From Ottowia thiooxydans DSM 14619 (GTDB lineage: Bacteria > Pseudomonadota > Gammaproteobacteria > Burkholderiales > Burkholderiaceae_C): 64,000 nucleotides of DNA. The stretch covers positions 1 to 64,000 of the forward strand of contig NZ_AUGX01000014.1 in the NCBI RefSeq assembly GCF_000422885.1. The letters are read 5' to 3'. Below, in pieces: positions 36,137 to 45,207 of the stretch (positions are counted from its first letter, which is position 1; the number at the start of each line of letters is the position of its first letter). The notes below the pieces were generated by a model. The model was not told the DNA's origin and did not search any database. It saw only the letters and a program-made list of their open reading frames with translations. The translations under genes and the position numbers were made by a program.

Positions 36137-37159
36137 TTATTTCCAGTGAACCATCGGCAGGCCTGCCACGGGCGACTGGAAGCTTGGGATGCGCGAACCA
36201 CGCAAGTGACCGAGGTAGGCGGTTTTAAGGTCTGGCCCGCCGAAGGTCACACTCGCCAACCAGGGTGCGATCTTGCCGCCGGTTTTCTCCAGCGTTGAAA
36301 ACGGCATGGGTTTTCCGGTAGCAAAATCAGCCTCAAATTGGGCTGTTGTGGCCGGGTCACCGTCATCAAGCAGTGTGAGCGCATCGCCTTCGGGTGTGAT
36401 GGCTACCAGCCTGTCCGCAAAAATCATGGTGCACCAGAGGTTGCCAAAGCTGTCAAAGGTGATCCCGTCGATCAGCCCGGTGCCCAGGTTGCCAGGGCCA
36501 TAGACCTCGCGGTCTGTGAGTGAGCCGTCAGCTTGCACACGCAGGCGGCTGACGCGTTTGGCGGTGGTCTCTGCCACGTAAAGAAACTCTTCCTTCGCGT
36601 CCAGCCGGATCTCGTTAGTAAACGAAAAGCCATCGGCCACAACTCGCAGCCCTTTCTCGTCCAGCAGGCAGATGTAGCCGTCTTGCAAAGTGGAGCGCAG
36701 CGCGTCGCTCCAGGGGTTGATGCGTGTGGATACGGTGATCCAGATGCGGTTGCGCGAATCACGCAGCACGAAATTGACCTTGCCCATCGGCTTGCCATCC
36801 AGGCTGTTGAAGAGCAGCTTGTATTCACCCTGGCGTGTCATCAGCTCCAGCGCATCGGTGCCAAAATTGGAGATCAGGATGTCGCCGTTTTCAGCAAACG
36901 CCAGCCCGTTTGGCAGGGTTCCCTGCAACAGGCTGGTTTGGGCATCGGCACTCAGGTCAAAGTGCTTGTCTGCCTTGGGGGCGATGAGTTGTTGTGTGCC
37001 GTTCGGGTCTATGCGCATCACGCCGCCCCGTGCGTCAGCAGACCATAGAGTGCCGTCGCGTTCGGCCAGGATGCATTCGGGGCGCTGAAGATCGTGACCG
37101 GTCCAGCTGATGGCTTCACGGTCTACCTGCCAGCCGCGCAGGGGATTGCTGGGTTTCAT
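36137..37159 (-). CDS. SMP-30/gluconolactonase-family lactonase
   Basis: This 340-residue six-bladed propeller enzyme of the SMP-30/gluconolactonase family hydrolyses sugar-type lactones. Metal-site regions are RPECILAERDG near the N-terminus, the GLAFAENGDILISNFG block, and GLIDGITFDSFGNLWC. I start it at ATG 37159, where the start overlaps the fumarylacetoacetase-like stop by 4 bp, indicating coupled translation. A lactonase next to an SDR and a 2,4-diketo-acid-type hydrolase resembles non-phosphorylative sugar-acid pathways, but no sugar-acid dehydratase gene is present. Confidence 0.88.
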   Translation of the reverse strand: MKPSNPLRGWQVDREAISWTGHDLQRPECILAERDGTLWSADARGGVMRIDPNGTQQLIAPKADKHFDLSADAQTSLLQGTLPNGLAFAENGDILISNFGTDALELMTRQGEYKLLFNSLDGKPMGKVNFVLRDSRNRIWITVSTRINPWSDALRSTLQDGYICLLDEKGLRVVADGFSFTNEIRLDAKEEFLYVAETTAKRVSRLRVQADGSLTDREVYGPGNLGTGLIDGITFDSFGNLWCTMIFADRLVAITPEGDALTLLDDGDPATTAQFEADFATGKPMPFSTLEKTGGKIAPWLASVTFGGPDLKTAYLGHLRGSRIPSFQSPVAGLPMVHWK

Positions 37160-38460
37160 GATGCTGCTCCGTTTTTGTTGCTGTCTACCGGCGTTATCAG
37201 ACCCGTGCAATGGCCGAAACCCACGCGGTAGCCCTTGCCCTGCGCCCAGGCTGTCAATGCCACTTCGTCGCCGTCTTCCAGATACAGGCGGGTGCCGCCT
37301 TGTTCGAGGGTGATGGCCTGCCTTCCGTCGCGGGTGGCTTCATAGAGACAACCCTGCGCGTTCGGGCCGCTGGCACTCACCGTTCCGGTGGCCAGCAGGT
37401 CGCCTGGCATCAGGTTGCAGCCGGTGCTGGTGTGGTGCGCCACTTGCTGCGCAAAGCTCCAGTAGAGGGCCTGGAGGTTGCTGCGGCAAACCACGGATGC
37501 TTTGGTGTGGTCCTTGGGCTTGATGGATGCTTCCATGTGAACGTTGAAGTTGCGCGGCCCCTTTTGGTCGAGGTAGGCCAGCGGCGGTGGCGTCTGTTCT
37601 GGGCCGTCGGTGCGGAATGGCTCCAGTGCATCGAAGGTCACTATCCACGGCGATATGCTGGTTCGATGGCTCTTGGATACGAATACGCCCAAGGGTTGCG
37701 CCTCCCAGGCCTGAACGTCGCGAGTGCTCCAGTCGTTCAGCAGAACCACGCCAAACATGTGTGCATCTGCATCGGCTATGCCCACCGTGCTGCCTAGTTC
37801 GTTGCCGCGCCCAACCACGATGGCGGCTTCAAGTTCGAAGTCGAGTTTGGCTGTCGGCTGGTAGGCCGGCGCCGTCTGGCCTTCGCTCAGCACCTGCCCA
37901 CGCGGCCGCTTGACGGGTGTACCGCTCACCACCACAGAGCTCGCGCGGCCGTTGTAAGCCATGGGCAGGTAGGTCCAGTTGCGCCAGAGTTGCCCCGCCG
38001 CAGCGCCACCCACGATGTCAACGCAATTGAGCGAATGCTCACGTGAGAGCATGAAGTCACTGAAACCGCCCACGGTGACGGGCATGTGCAACTTCACGGA
38101 CGACATGGTATGGAATACTTTTGCGCGCAGCGCCGCATCGTCGCGAAGGATGGGGTTGTCATGGCGCAGCAGTTGGCTCACGCGTGTGCGCACGGCCGTG
38201 GTAGCTTCACGGCCCAATGCAATGAAGTCATTAAGCACAGGGCGCGCAAACAGGCTGGCGCCTGCGGGAAGCTCCGAAATCTTTAGCAATCCGGCCGTTT
38301 CAAGGGCTTCCAGGTCCAGCACCGTGTCGCCAATCGCCACACCTGCACGGGGGCTGCCGCCGGCGGGGCTGAAAATTCCGAAGGGCAGGTTTTGAATCGG
38401 GAAGTGCGACTCGGAGGGCACTTCGAGAAATGATCGCAATGTTGGGTCGTTGGGATGCAT
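37156..38460 (-). CDS. Fumarylacetoacetase-like two-domain hydrolase
   Basis: This 434-residue protein has the full two-domain layout of fumarylacetoacetase: an SH3-like N-terminal domain (FPIQNLPFGIFSPAGGSPRA) and the catalytic FAH fold. Metal and active-site regions include FELEAAIVVGRGNELG, LLNDWSTRDVQAWEAQPLG and MPGDLLATGTVSASGP. The central block differs from tyrosine-pathway enzymes, which usually show YTDFYSSRxHATNVG; here it is GFSDFMLSREHSLNCVD. The family cleaves C-C bonds of 2,4-diketo acids. I start it at ATG 38460. It is first in a four-gene operon, divergent from a TetR regulator. Confidence 0.85.
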   Translation of the reverse strand: MHPNDPTLRSFLEVPSESHFPIQNLPFGIFSPAGGSPRAGVAIGDTVLDLEALETAGLLKISELPAGASLFARPVLNDFIALGREATTAVRTRVSQLLRHDNPILRDDAALRAKVFHTMSSVKLHMPVTVGGFSDFMLSREHSLNCVDIVGGAAAGQLWRNWTYLPMAYNGRASSVVVSGTPVKRPRGQVLSEGQTAPAYQPTAKLDFELEAAIVVGRGNELGSTVGIADADAHMFGVVLLNDWSTRDVQAWEAQPLGVFVSKSHRTSISPWIVTFDALEPFRTDGPEQTPPPLAYLDQKGPRNFNVHMEASIKPKDHTKASVVCRSNLQALYWSFAQQVAHHTSTGCNLMPGDLLATGTVSASGPNAQGCLYEATRDGRQAITLEQGGTRLYLEDGDEVALTAWAQGKGYRVGFGHCTGLITPVDSNKNGAAS

Positions 38461-38533
38461 TCTTGCTATCTGGTTTTTAGTCAGACGTTTGGGAACGGCC
38501 GACAAATGAACTAATCTGGATAGCAATCTTATT

Positions 38534-38555
38534 TATTTATACGTATGTCTAAATA
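38534..38555. promoter_or_regulatory. Candidate TetR operator
   Basis: A 22-bp imperfect palindrome, TATTTATACGTATGTCTAAA then TA, with 9 of 11 pairs matching. It lies between the divergent tetR-type gene (38594) and the fumarylacetoacetase-like operon (38460). A second inverted repeat, TTGCTATC (38463-38470) with GATAGCAA (38519-38526), spans the rest of the gap. Confidence 0.6.
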
Positions 38556-38593
38556 GGTGAATACCCGAGCACCATTAAAGCTACAGTCCTCTT

Positions 38594-39319
38594 ATGACCG
38601 TATCCAAAAAAACTCAGAAAACGCCATCGGTGGCACCAGTGGCACCTGCCTCGCCACCGAAACGCCGCGGGCCCCGGCCGAAGGGTGAATCTGAGCAGTT
38701 AAGGGCAAAAATTCTTGATTGCGCCGAAAAGCTATTTGCCGAGCACGGGTTTCACGGCACGTCCATTCGAGACATTGCAGCTTTGTCAGATGTGCAGCTT
38801 GCCTTGGTGGGCTACCACTTTGGCTCAAAGGAGGATTTGCTGGACAGCGTCCTTGCCCGGCGGGCCACTGTTTGTTACGGTGAGCGCATGGCCTTTCTCG
38901 AAGAGGCACGCAAGCGCTACGGTGCGCAGCCGATTCCCGTCGGAGAACTGTTTGATGGTTTCGCCGCCTGCTTTCTTGCACGGCCATCGCGCAACGACGC
39001 TGGATGGCGAAACTACGCCACCTTGGTCGCCAATCTGGCCAACGCCGCGCAATGGGGCAACCTGATCAGCAAGCACTACGATGACGGCGCTCGGGCTTAC
39101 GTCAAGGAACTTCAGCGCTCATACCCCAACGCCGACTCAGAGAAGGTCCTTCAGGCGTTCTTCTTTATGATCGCCGTGATGCTTGCCGTTTGCGCACGAC
39201 CTGGCCGCATTGAGCGGCTTTCGGAAATGCAATTCCAGTCGTCAGAAGTCACTCAGTTGGCGAGCAGCGTTTCTCTCTTCGTGGTGGGTGGTTTTCACAG
39301 CCTGGTCGCGGGTTCGTGA
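38594..39319 (+). CDS. TetR-family transcriptional regulator
   Basis: This 241-residue regulator has a basic Pro/Lys-rich N-terminal tail (about residues 1-35), then the TetR HTH domain: ILDCAEKLFAEHGFHGTSIR, DIAALSDVQLALVGYHFGSK, EDLLDSVL. The C-terminal ligand domain is helical. It is divergent from the fumarylacetoacetase-like operon and probably represses it and itself through the palindrome in between. A terminator-like hairpin follows. Confidence 0.9.
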   Translation: MTVSKKTQKTPSVAPVAPASPPKRRGPRPKGESEQLRAKILDCAEKLFAEHGFHGTSIRDIAALSDVQLALVGYHFGSKEDLLDSVLARRATVCYGERMAFLEEARKRYGAQPIPVGELFDGFAACFLARPSRNDAGWRNYATLVANLANAAQWGNLISKHYDDGARAYVKELQRSYPNADSEKVLQAFFFMIAVMLAVCARPGRIERLSEMQFQSSEVTQLASSVSLFVVGGFHSLVAGS

Positions 39320-39348
39320 GCAAAGTGAGTTCCAAAGGGTGAAGCGAA

Positions 39349-39378
39349 AAAGCCAAGAGACTTGAATCACTTGGCTTT
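39349..39378. terminator. Hairpin after tetR-type gene
   Basis: AAAGCCAAG (39349-39357) pairs with CTTGGCTTT (39370-39378) around a 12-base loop, 29 bp after the TetR stop. It lies between convergent genes and is flanked by AAAA upstream, so it may act in both directions. T tract is short. Confidence 0.5.
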
Positions 39379-39485
39379 AGGTTGCTGAAGAGCTGGGTTT
39401 AGCTAAAGCGATCCGTCGTTAGCTGTCGTCGGACGTCTGAGGCTTTGCTGAGGCGACAGCCACGGTGCAGATTCCCGCAATCGCC

Positions 39486-40460
39486 TTAATCAGCCTTGAT
39501 GCTTTCTTTCTGAATCACTTCTTTCAGATAGTTGGCATCTTGCTGAACGCGCTTACCGAAATCCGCCGGCCCTTCAAAATCAGGGTACATGGCAGAGAGC
39601 AGCAACTGCTCACGCACGCCTGGAGAAGCCAGAACCTTGCGTGTTTCCTCGGCCATACGCGCCACAATGGCTGGTGGGGTGCCTTTGGGTGCAAACAATC
39701 CAAACCAGCTTGGAACGTTGACATCAAAGCCTTGTTCCTTCAGCGTGGGTACGTCGGGCAATTGTGGATTGCGTTCGTCACTCGCGGTGGCCAAGCCCTT
39801 GAGTTCTCCTGCTTTGACGCGGGGCGCAGGTACGGGGTCATACATCACGTCGATGCGGCCGCCGATCATGTCGCTCATGGACTCCACCGCGCCTTTGTAC
39901 GGAATATGCGTGACTTGAATGCCGGTTTGCTTATGCAGCAACACGCCCGTCAGGTGAACAATGGAGCCTACGCCATTAGAGGCGAAGTTGTACTTGTTCG
40001 GATTGGCCTTGGCCGCCGCAACGAACTCCTTGTAGTTGGAAAACGGAGCATCTTTTCGGGCAGAAACCAGGCCGTAGGATGAGCTGAGCTTGGCCACAGG
40101 GGCGAAGCTTTCCCATGTGTAGCTGGTCTTGCGCAAATAGGGGGCAACGGCTACCGTAGCCGTGGGGCCGACAAAGAAGTTGTAGCCATCAGGCGCTGCC
40201 TTGGAGGCGTATTCGGTTCCTAGAATGGCACCCGCGCCCGGCTTGTTCTCCACGATGATCGGTTGACCCAGCGCTTTGGAAAGGCGATCGCCAATGAAGC
40301 GCGTGATGATGTCAGAAGAGCCACCGGGAGGGTAAGGCGTGACGAAGTGAATCGGCTTGTTGGGCCAGTTCGCCGGAGCGGATTGGGCCATGGCCGAAGT
40401 GAAGGCTGCAGGCAGTGTAGCCAGCGCCATCAGGGTGATGAGGCGTCTTTTTTGAATCAT
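39486..40460 (-). CDS. Bug/TctC-family periplasmic solute-binding protein
   Basis: This 324-residue protein has a signal peptide (MIQKRRLITLMALATLPAAF, cleavage near AMAQS). The Bug framework is KPIHFVTPYPPGGSSDIITR, QPIIVENKPGAGAILGTEYA, THIPYKGAVESMSDMIGGRI and FAPKGTP. It is the last gene of the seven-gene thiol dioxygenase/CoA-transferase operon and one of two Bug proteins encoded there. An AAGGAGA site precedes ATG 40460; the ATG at 40475 is less well placed. Confidence 0.88.
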   Translation of the reverse strand: MIQKRRLITLMALATLPAAFTSAMAQSAPANWPNKPIHFVTPYPPGGSSDIITRFIGDRLSKALGQPIIVENKPGAGAILGTEYASKAAPDGYNFFVGPTATVAVAPYLRKTSYTWESFAPVAKLSSSYGLVSARKDAPFSNYKEFVAAAKANPNKYNFASNGVGSIVHLTGVLLHKQTGIQVTHIPYKGAVESMSDMIGGRIDVMYDPVPAPRVKAGELKGLATASDERNPQLPDVPTLKEQGFDVNVPSWFGLFAPKGTPPAIVARMAEETRKVLASPGVREQLLLSAMYPDFEGPADFGKRVQQDANYLKEVIQKESIKAD

Positions 40461-40489
40461 GAAGTCTCCTTGCATTGAGCTCGCTGAAA

Positions 40490-41227
40490 TCAGCTGCCGG
40501 TGAATTTCGGGGCGCGCTTTTCCTTGAATGAGGCCACGCCTTCCTTGACATCATGGCTGGTCGCAATGCGCTCCAGCATGGCGCGCTGCGGGTAGTGCTG
40601 CGCGGAGGGTGAAACGGGCAGGGTGCCCGAGGCGATGGACTTCATGGCTTGAACGACCAGCGGGGCATTGCGAGCGATTTTTGCTGCAAGTTCCAGTGCC
40701 ACTGTCATGGCCTGCCCCTTGGGCACCACGCGGTTGACCAGGCCGATTTCATAGGCGCGTTGAGCCGTCATCGGGTCACCGGTCATCAGCCATTCCAGGC
40801 CAGCCTTGTACTGCATGCGGGGAGGAAAACCCGCCATGATGCCGGCGAAAGCGCCAATCTTGGCTTCAGGGTAGATGAATTGCGCCTGCTCTTCGGCCAC
40901 AGCCATATCGGCGAGCATGACCATGGTGGAACCCGCACCCACTGCAAAGCCATTGACGGCGCAGATGATGGGTTTGTCGCAAGGCACGGAGAGATTGGGC
41001 ATGCAGATCCACACATCGCGTGGCATGTCTTTCAAGTCGGCGCCAGCAGAAAACGCCTGGTCACCGGCGGCACCCAAAACGGCCACGCGGTCATCACTAT
41101 CTGCAAAACGGCGCCATGCGGCGTTCAGTCCCTGTACGACGGCATTGTTGATGGAGTTGCGTGCTTCGGGGCGATTGATGGTGATGCGTGCAACGCCGTC
41201 AACGCTTTCGTATGTGATTTCTGACAT
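40490..41227 (-). CDS. Enoyl-CoA hydratase/isomerase family protein
   Basis: This 245-residue crotonase-fold protein has FSAGADLKDMPRDVWI (first oxyanion-hole strand), CAVNGFAVGAGSTMVMLADM (second) and the region IYPEAKIGAFAG, where catalytic glutamates lie in hydratases. It could hydrate an unsaturated acyl-CoA made in the CoA-transferase pathway. It lies between the ADP-forming synthetase and a Bug gene in the same operon. Confidence 0.88.
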   Translation of the reverse strand: MSEITYESVDGVARITINRPEARNSINNAVVQGLNAAWRRFADSDDRVAVLGAAGDQAFSAGADLKDMPRDVWICMPNLSVPCDKPIICAVNGFAVGAGSTMVMLADMAVAEEQAQFIYPEAKIGAFAGIMAGFPPRMQYKAGLEWLMTGDPMTAQRAYEIGLVNRVVPKGQAMTVALELAAKIARNAPLVVQAMKSIASGTLPVSPSAQHYPQRAMLERIATSHDVKEGVASFKEKRAPKFTGS

Positions 41228-41284
41228 GAATAGTCTCCTGTGTGTGATTGAATTGGTTTTCGAGAAAATTAAGCGCTAGAGACG

Positions 41285-43420
41285 TTAAGCCAGGGTGGCT
41301 CTGGCGTCAGCGGCCACGATGCGATCGCCTGCAACGAATAGTGGGTTGATGTCGAGCTCACGCAAGCGGCCGTTGGAGGTGGCCGCTAGCGAACCCAGGC
41401 GCACCAGCACATCTGCAATGGCATCCAGGTTGGCAGGCGGGCGGCCGCGGAAGCCGGTGAGCAGGGCGCGGCTGCGCAATCTGTCCAGCATGGAGCGAGC
41501 CATGGCATGAGAAAGCGGTGCTGGCCAAAGCTGTACGTCTTTCATCAGCTCCACCAGCACACCGCCTGCACCCACCATGACCAGCGGGCCAAACTCAGGA
41601 TCGTTCTGGATGCCGAGGATCAGCTCCGCATCAGCGCGCCACATCTCTGTGACCAGATAGCCATCAAGATTGTTCACGCCAGCGGTTCTTGCGGCATCAG
41701 CGATAGCTTGGCAAGCCTCGCGCACGGCAGCATCACCTTGGACTCCAAGGCGCACTCCGCCGATGTCACTCTTATGCACAATCTGCGCGCTGACAGCCTT
41801 GATGGCAACCGCACTACCAATCTCCTGTGCTGCCTTGACCGCTGCCTCAGCATCTACTGCAAACGACCAGCGCGTGGTGGGAATGCCGTTGGCTTCGAGC
41901 AGGCGGCGTGCATCGGGTTCAGTCAAAAAGCCGCTTGGAAGATCTTTGGGAATACCGCTGTCGGCCAGGGGTTTCACAGCCGGTTGCGGCTCCGTACGGT
42001 GGGCCAGCACCGCAAGTACCTTGAGCGCATCGTGCAGGCTGTCAAAGTAGCCCAAGCGTGCTTCACGCATCATGCGGCGCGCAATTTCCCCGTGATTGCC
42101 AGCGCCTTGGACGAAAGCCAGCGGTTTGTTCGAACGTGTAGCTGCGGAAATGGCCGCCTTCACAACGAGTTCTTGCCCTGGCTGGGTGGTGAGCAGTAGC
42201 AAACCTGCGCCGACACCAGGATCAGACATGGCGCGGTCCAGCGCGATACCGATCGAGCCGCCAGCCACTTCAGGGTCCGGCGTAGCTTGATGGTTGAGCA
42301 TGCCGAAGTCGAAGGGCAACTGACGGTGGGTCGCCGGCAACACAGACGAAACGGCTTGCACGGTGGCATCAGACAGGTGTGGCAATTCAAGGCCGTGCGC
42401 TTCCAACCCGTCGACCAGCAAAGCACCGCCGCCGCCGGAGCCTGAGAACACGGCAACGTTGTTCGATGTGCTGCGTTTTCCCAGCTGCAGCATCTGCGCA
42501 CCTTGCAGCAAATCGTAGATGGACTCAAAGAGGTAAACACCCCAGCGCCTGCATGTGGCCTCAAAAGAGGGCCAGGCGCCAGCCAGGCTAGCGGTGTGCG
42601 ATGCAGCGGCGCGGGCGCCTGCTTCACTGCGGCCAGATTTCGCCACGCAAACGGGTTTCCCTACGGCCGCAGCGCGTTCCAGCAGGGCGGTAAAGCGCTG
42701 CGGGTCTTTGATGCCTTCGATGTAGAGCGTGATGACTTCCGTCATCGGGTCATCAATCAAATACTCGAAGAAATCGTTCAGATCCAGATCGGCTTGGTTA
42801 CCCACTGAAATGGTGGATGAGAAACCCGCACCCACATCCACGCCGCGCGAGATCATGGCACCCATGAGGGCGCCGCTCTGGCTGGCCATGCCGATGCCGC
42901 CTGCGGGCAGCTTTTCCACAGTGCCCATGACGACACCGGTGGTGGCACAAAGGTTGTGATGCGCGTTCATCAGGCCCATGCAGTTGGGGCCAATCAGCCG
43001 CACGCCGCCGGCGCGGGCGATGGCGACCAATTCTTCCTCTTCTGCGCGACCTTCCGGGCCTGTTTCGGCGAACCCAGCCGTGATGCAGAGTGCGCAGCCT
43101 ACCTTCTTGGCCACGCAGTCTTCAAGGGCCGCCTTGATGTGCTCACGGGGCAGCAAAAGGATGGCGAGATCAACGGGGCCGGGGCAATCCTTGACCGATT
43201 GATAGGCCGGCAGGCCCAACAATTCTGTGGCACGCGCATTGATTGGGTAGATAGGCCCGTTGTGCTGATGCTTCATCATGTAGCGCAGCAGGCGGCCACC
43301 CCACTTGGTTTCGTCGCCGGAAGCGCCGACGATGGCCACTCCGGTTGGATGCAGGATTTGTCGTACAGTTTGGTTGGGAGTCACAGGCGAGCTCATCTGA
43401 TCGGAAACGGGTGTCGTCAT
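41285..43420 (-). CDS. ADP-forming acyl-CoA synthetase (acetate--CoA ligase family)
   Basis: This 711-residue fused two-part enzyme has an N-terminal CoA-binding Rossmann domain (GVAIVGASGDETKWGGRLL) followed by succinyl-CoA-ligase-like domains, with GPNCMGLMNAHHNL and the phosphohistidine-region pattern AASHTASLAG. A C-terminal ATP-grasp domain follows from about residue 490 (DARRLLEANGIPTTRW, AVAIKAVSAQIVHKSDIGGV). Such enzymes interconvert an acyl-CoA and an acid with ADP/ATP. In this operon it could form or use the same CoA esters as the CoA-transferase. Confidence 0.88.
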   Translation of the reverse strand: MTTPVSDQMSSPVTPNQTVRQILHPTGVAIVGASGDETKWGGRLLRYMMKHQHNGPIYPINARATELLGLPAYQSVKDCPGPVDLAILLLPREHIKAALEDCVAKKVGCALCITAGFAETGPEGRAEEEELVAIARAGGVRLIGPNCMGLMNAHHNLCATTGVVMGTVEKLPAGGIGMASQSGALMGAMISRGVDVGAGFSSTISVGNQADLDLNDFFEYLIDDPMTEVITLYIEGIKDPQRFTALLERAAAVGKPVCVAKSGRSEAGARAAASHTASLAGAWPSFEATCRRWGVYLFESIYDLLQGAQMLQLGKRSTSNNVAVFSGSGGGGALLVDGLEAHGLELPHLSDATVQAVSSVLPATHRQLPFDFGMLNHQATPDPEVAGGSIGIALDRAMSDPGVGAGLLLLTTQPGQELVVKAAISAATRSNKPLAFVQGAGNHGEIARRMMREARLGYFDSLHDALKVLAVLAHRTEPQPAVKPLADSGIPKDLPSGFLTEPDARRLLEANGIPTTRWSFAVDAEAAVKAAQEIGSAVAIKAVSAQIVHKSDIGGVRLGVQGDAAVREACQAIADAARTAGVNNLDGYLVTEMWRADAELILGIQNDPEFGPLVMVGAGGVLVELMKDVQLWPAPLSHAMARSMLDRLRSRALLTGFRGRPPANLDAIADVLVRLGSLAATSNGRLRELDINPLFVAGDRIVAADARATLA

Positions 43421-43437
43421 TGGAGAATTAAGGTCAA

Positions 43438-44418
43438 TCAGTTACCGCGGATGCCAATGGCGGGCAGCAGAGTGCCAAGCATTTTTTCATCGGCAGCGAT
43501 CGCTTTTTTGAACTCTTCAGGTGGTGTCCAGGCCGCAATGGTGTTGGCGCGAACCATGGCGTCTTGCAATTCCTTGGTTTCAAGGGATTTTTGCAGCGCA
43601 CTGGAAAGCTTGTCCATGATGGCCTTGGGCGTGCCTTTTGGCGCCATCAAGCCCCAGCCAGCACCCCTTGCCAGGTTGATGTCGTAGCCGGTTTCCTGCA
43701 GTGTGGGCACATCAGGAAGATCAGGGTGGCGTTTTTTGTAGAACACTGAAAGCGGCTGGATGCGGTCTGCCTTGACCATGGGAGTGGCCGCGCCGTCGAT
43801 GATGAAGTCAATCTGGCCCGCCACCAGGTCGTTTACGGCGGCTACCGAACCTTTATAGGGTACGTGCAGCACCTTGATACCGGTGTCGTGTGCGAGCGTC
43901 AGGCCAAACACGTGACCCGCAGAAGCCTCGCCTGCAGAGCCGAAGGAGAGCTTGCCAGGATTCGCCTTGGCGTAAGCAATAAATTCCTTCATGGTCTTGA
44001 TGGGCAGTGTCTTGCGCACGGCCATCACGGCGATGTAGTCGGCCACGCCACCTGCGGTTTCAAAGCTGTTAAAGCTGTAGTTGAGCTTGCGCAAGTTCGG
44101 TAGCTGAGTGAAGCTACTCGACGCAGCCATCAGCAGTGTGTTGCCGTCGGCAGGCGAGTTGGCTACGAACTCGGTCCCCACCTGCGTAGTGCCGCCGGGC
44201 TTGTTGTCGATGAAGATGTTGGCACCCAGGAGCTTGCTCATGTGCTCTGCCACCAACCGGGTGAGGATGTCTGACGATCCGCCGGGCGGGAAGGGCACCA
44301 CCATGCGAATGGGCGTAGACGGCCAACTGGCTTGCGCGGAGGCTTTCGTGCCCACCAGCAAGGAAGGGAACATGACGGCCAGGGGGGCCAGCAGGCGTAG
44401 GCGTTGTGGTTTGCTCAT
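43438..44418 (-). CDS. Bug/TctC-family periplasmic solute-binding protein
   Basis: This 326-residue protein has a signal peptide (QRLRLLAPLAVMFPSLLVGT, then KASAQA). The Bug framework is TPIRMVVPFPPGGSSDILTR, ANIFIDNKPGGTTQVGTEFV, LHVPYKGSVAAVNDLVAGQI and MAPKGTPKAIM. It lies inside the thiol dioxygenase operon, 17 bp from the synthetase gene, which makes it the best candidate for binding that pathway's substrate. The ligand is unknown. Confidence 0.88.
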   Translation of the reverse strand: MSKPQRLRLLAPLAVMFPSLLVGTKASAQASWPSTPIRMVVPFPPGGSSDILTRLVAEHMSKLLGANIFIDNKPGGTTQVGTEFVANSPADGNTLLMAASSSFTQLPNLRKLNYSFNSFETAGGVADYIAVMAVRKTLPIKTMKEFIAYAKANPGKLSFGSAGEASAGHVFGLTLAHDTGIKVLHVPYKGSVAAVNDLVAGQIDFIIDGAATPMVKADRIQPLSVFYKKRHPDLPDVPTLQETGYDINLARGAGWGLMAPKGTPKAIMDKLSSALQKSLETKELQDAMVRANTIAAWTPPEEFKKAIAADEKMLGTLLPAIGIRGN

Positions 44419-44457
44419 GATCTTTCCTTTATAAAAAAGTTGTCTCCGGGATCGAAA

Positions 44458-45207
44458 CTATTTGCGAGGCTTGCTGCTGTTCTTGTACTTTTCAAGGCGG
44501 TCAGCCAAGCCGGGCAGTGCGGCGGACCGCACCAGCGCAGCGAGGTCGGCTTGGCCAAGGTCAGGCCGTGTGGCTGCCTTGAGTTGCGCATAGGTTGAGC
44601 GGTCAACAGCCAGCTTGGGGAGTTGCTCCTGCCAGTGATCGGGCTCGTTCACAAGAGCTGTGGCCAAGCCAGCAGAGATGGCATCTCCTGAGTCGATTCG
44701 GCGGCCATGGGCTACCCAATCCATCGCGCGCGCTTGGCCCACCAGGCTGGCGAGCCTGCGCGTGCCGAGCACCAGCCCGAAGCCCGCGCCTGGAAAGCGC
44801 CATTCGGTTTGAGCGCTCGCATAGCGTAAGTCGCAAGCAGCAAAGAGGTCGGCACCCGCACCCCATGTGCGCCCGCGTGCCACGGCTACCGTGCGAAGAG
44901 GCGCATTCCACAGCAGTGAGAGCAGGTGTTCAATCCGGGCGAAGCGCCAAAGAAGAGGGCCATCTGAGGCCGCCCGGCTGACCACGCCTTCATCGCAGGT
45001 ATCAGTAGGCTGGGTTCCGAGGTCAAAGCCCGTGCAGAAGTGCGATCCTGTGGAAGTCAGTACAAGCGTATGAATGGATTCATCGGCCACGCTCTCGGTA
45101 ATCCAGGCGATCAGATTTTCCACCATAGATTCGGAAAGTGCATTGCCACGCGCAGGTTGTGCCAGTGTGGCCACCGCGACTTGGTCGGTGCAGGCGAACT
45201 CGATCAC
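44458..45207 (-). CDS. Enoyl-CoA hydratase/isomerase family protein
   Basis: This 249-residue crotonase-fold protein has FCTGFDLGTQPTDTCD (first oxyanion region) and VARGRTWGAGADLFAACDLR (second). The GTG start at 45207 overlaps the dioxygenase stop as GTGA, which I prefer over the in-frame ATG at 45255 that lies inside the dioxygenase gene. Compared with usual hydratases the helix before the second oxyanion strand is divergent, so it might catalyse a different CoA-ester reaction such as elimination or hydrolysis. Confidence 0.85.
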   Translation of the reverse strand: MIEFACTDQVAVATLAQPARGNALSESMVENLIAWITESVADESIHTLVLTSTGSHFCTGFDLGTQPTDTCDEGVVSRAASDGPLLWRFARIEHLLSLLWNAPLRTVAVARGRTWGAGADLFAACDLRYASAQTEWRFPGAGFGLVLGTRRLASLVGQARAMDWVAHGRRIDSGDAISAGLATALVNEPDHWQEQLPKLAVDRSTYAQLKAATRPDLGQADLAALVRSAALPGLADRLEKYKNSSKPRK

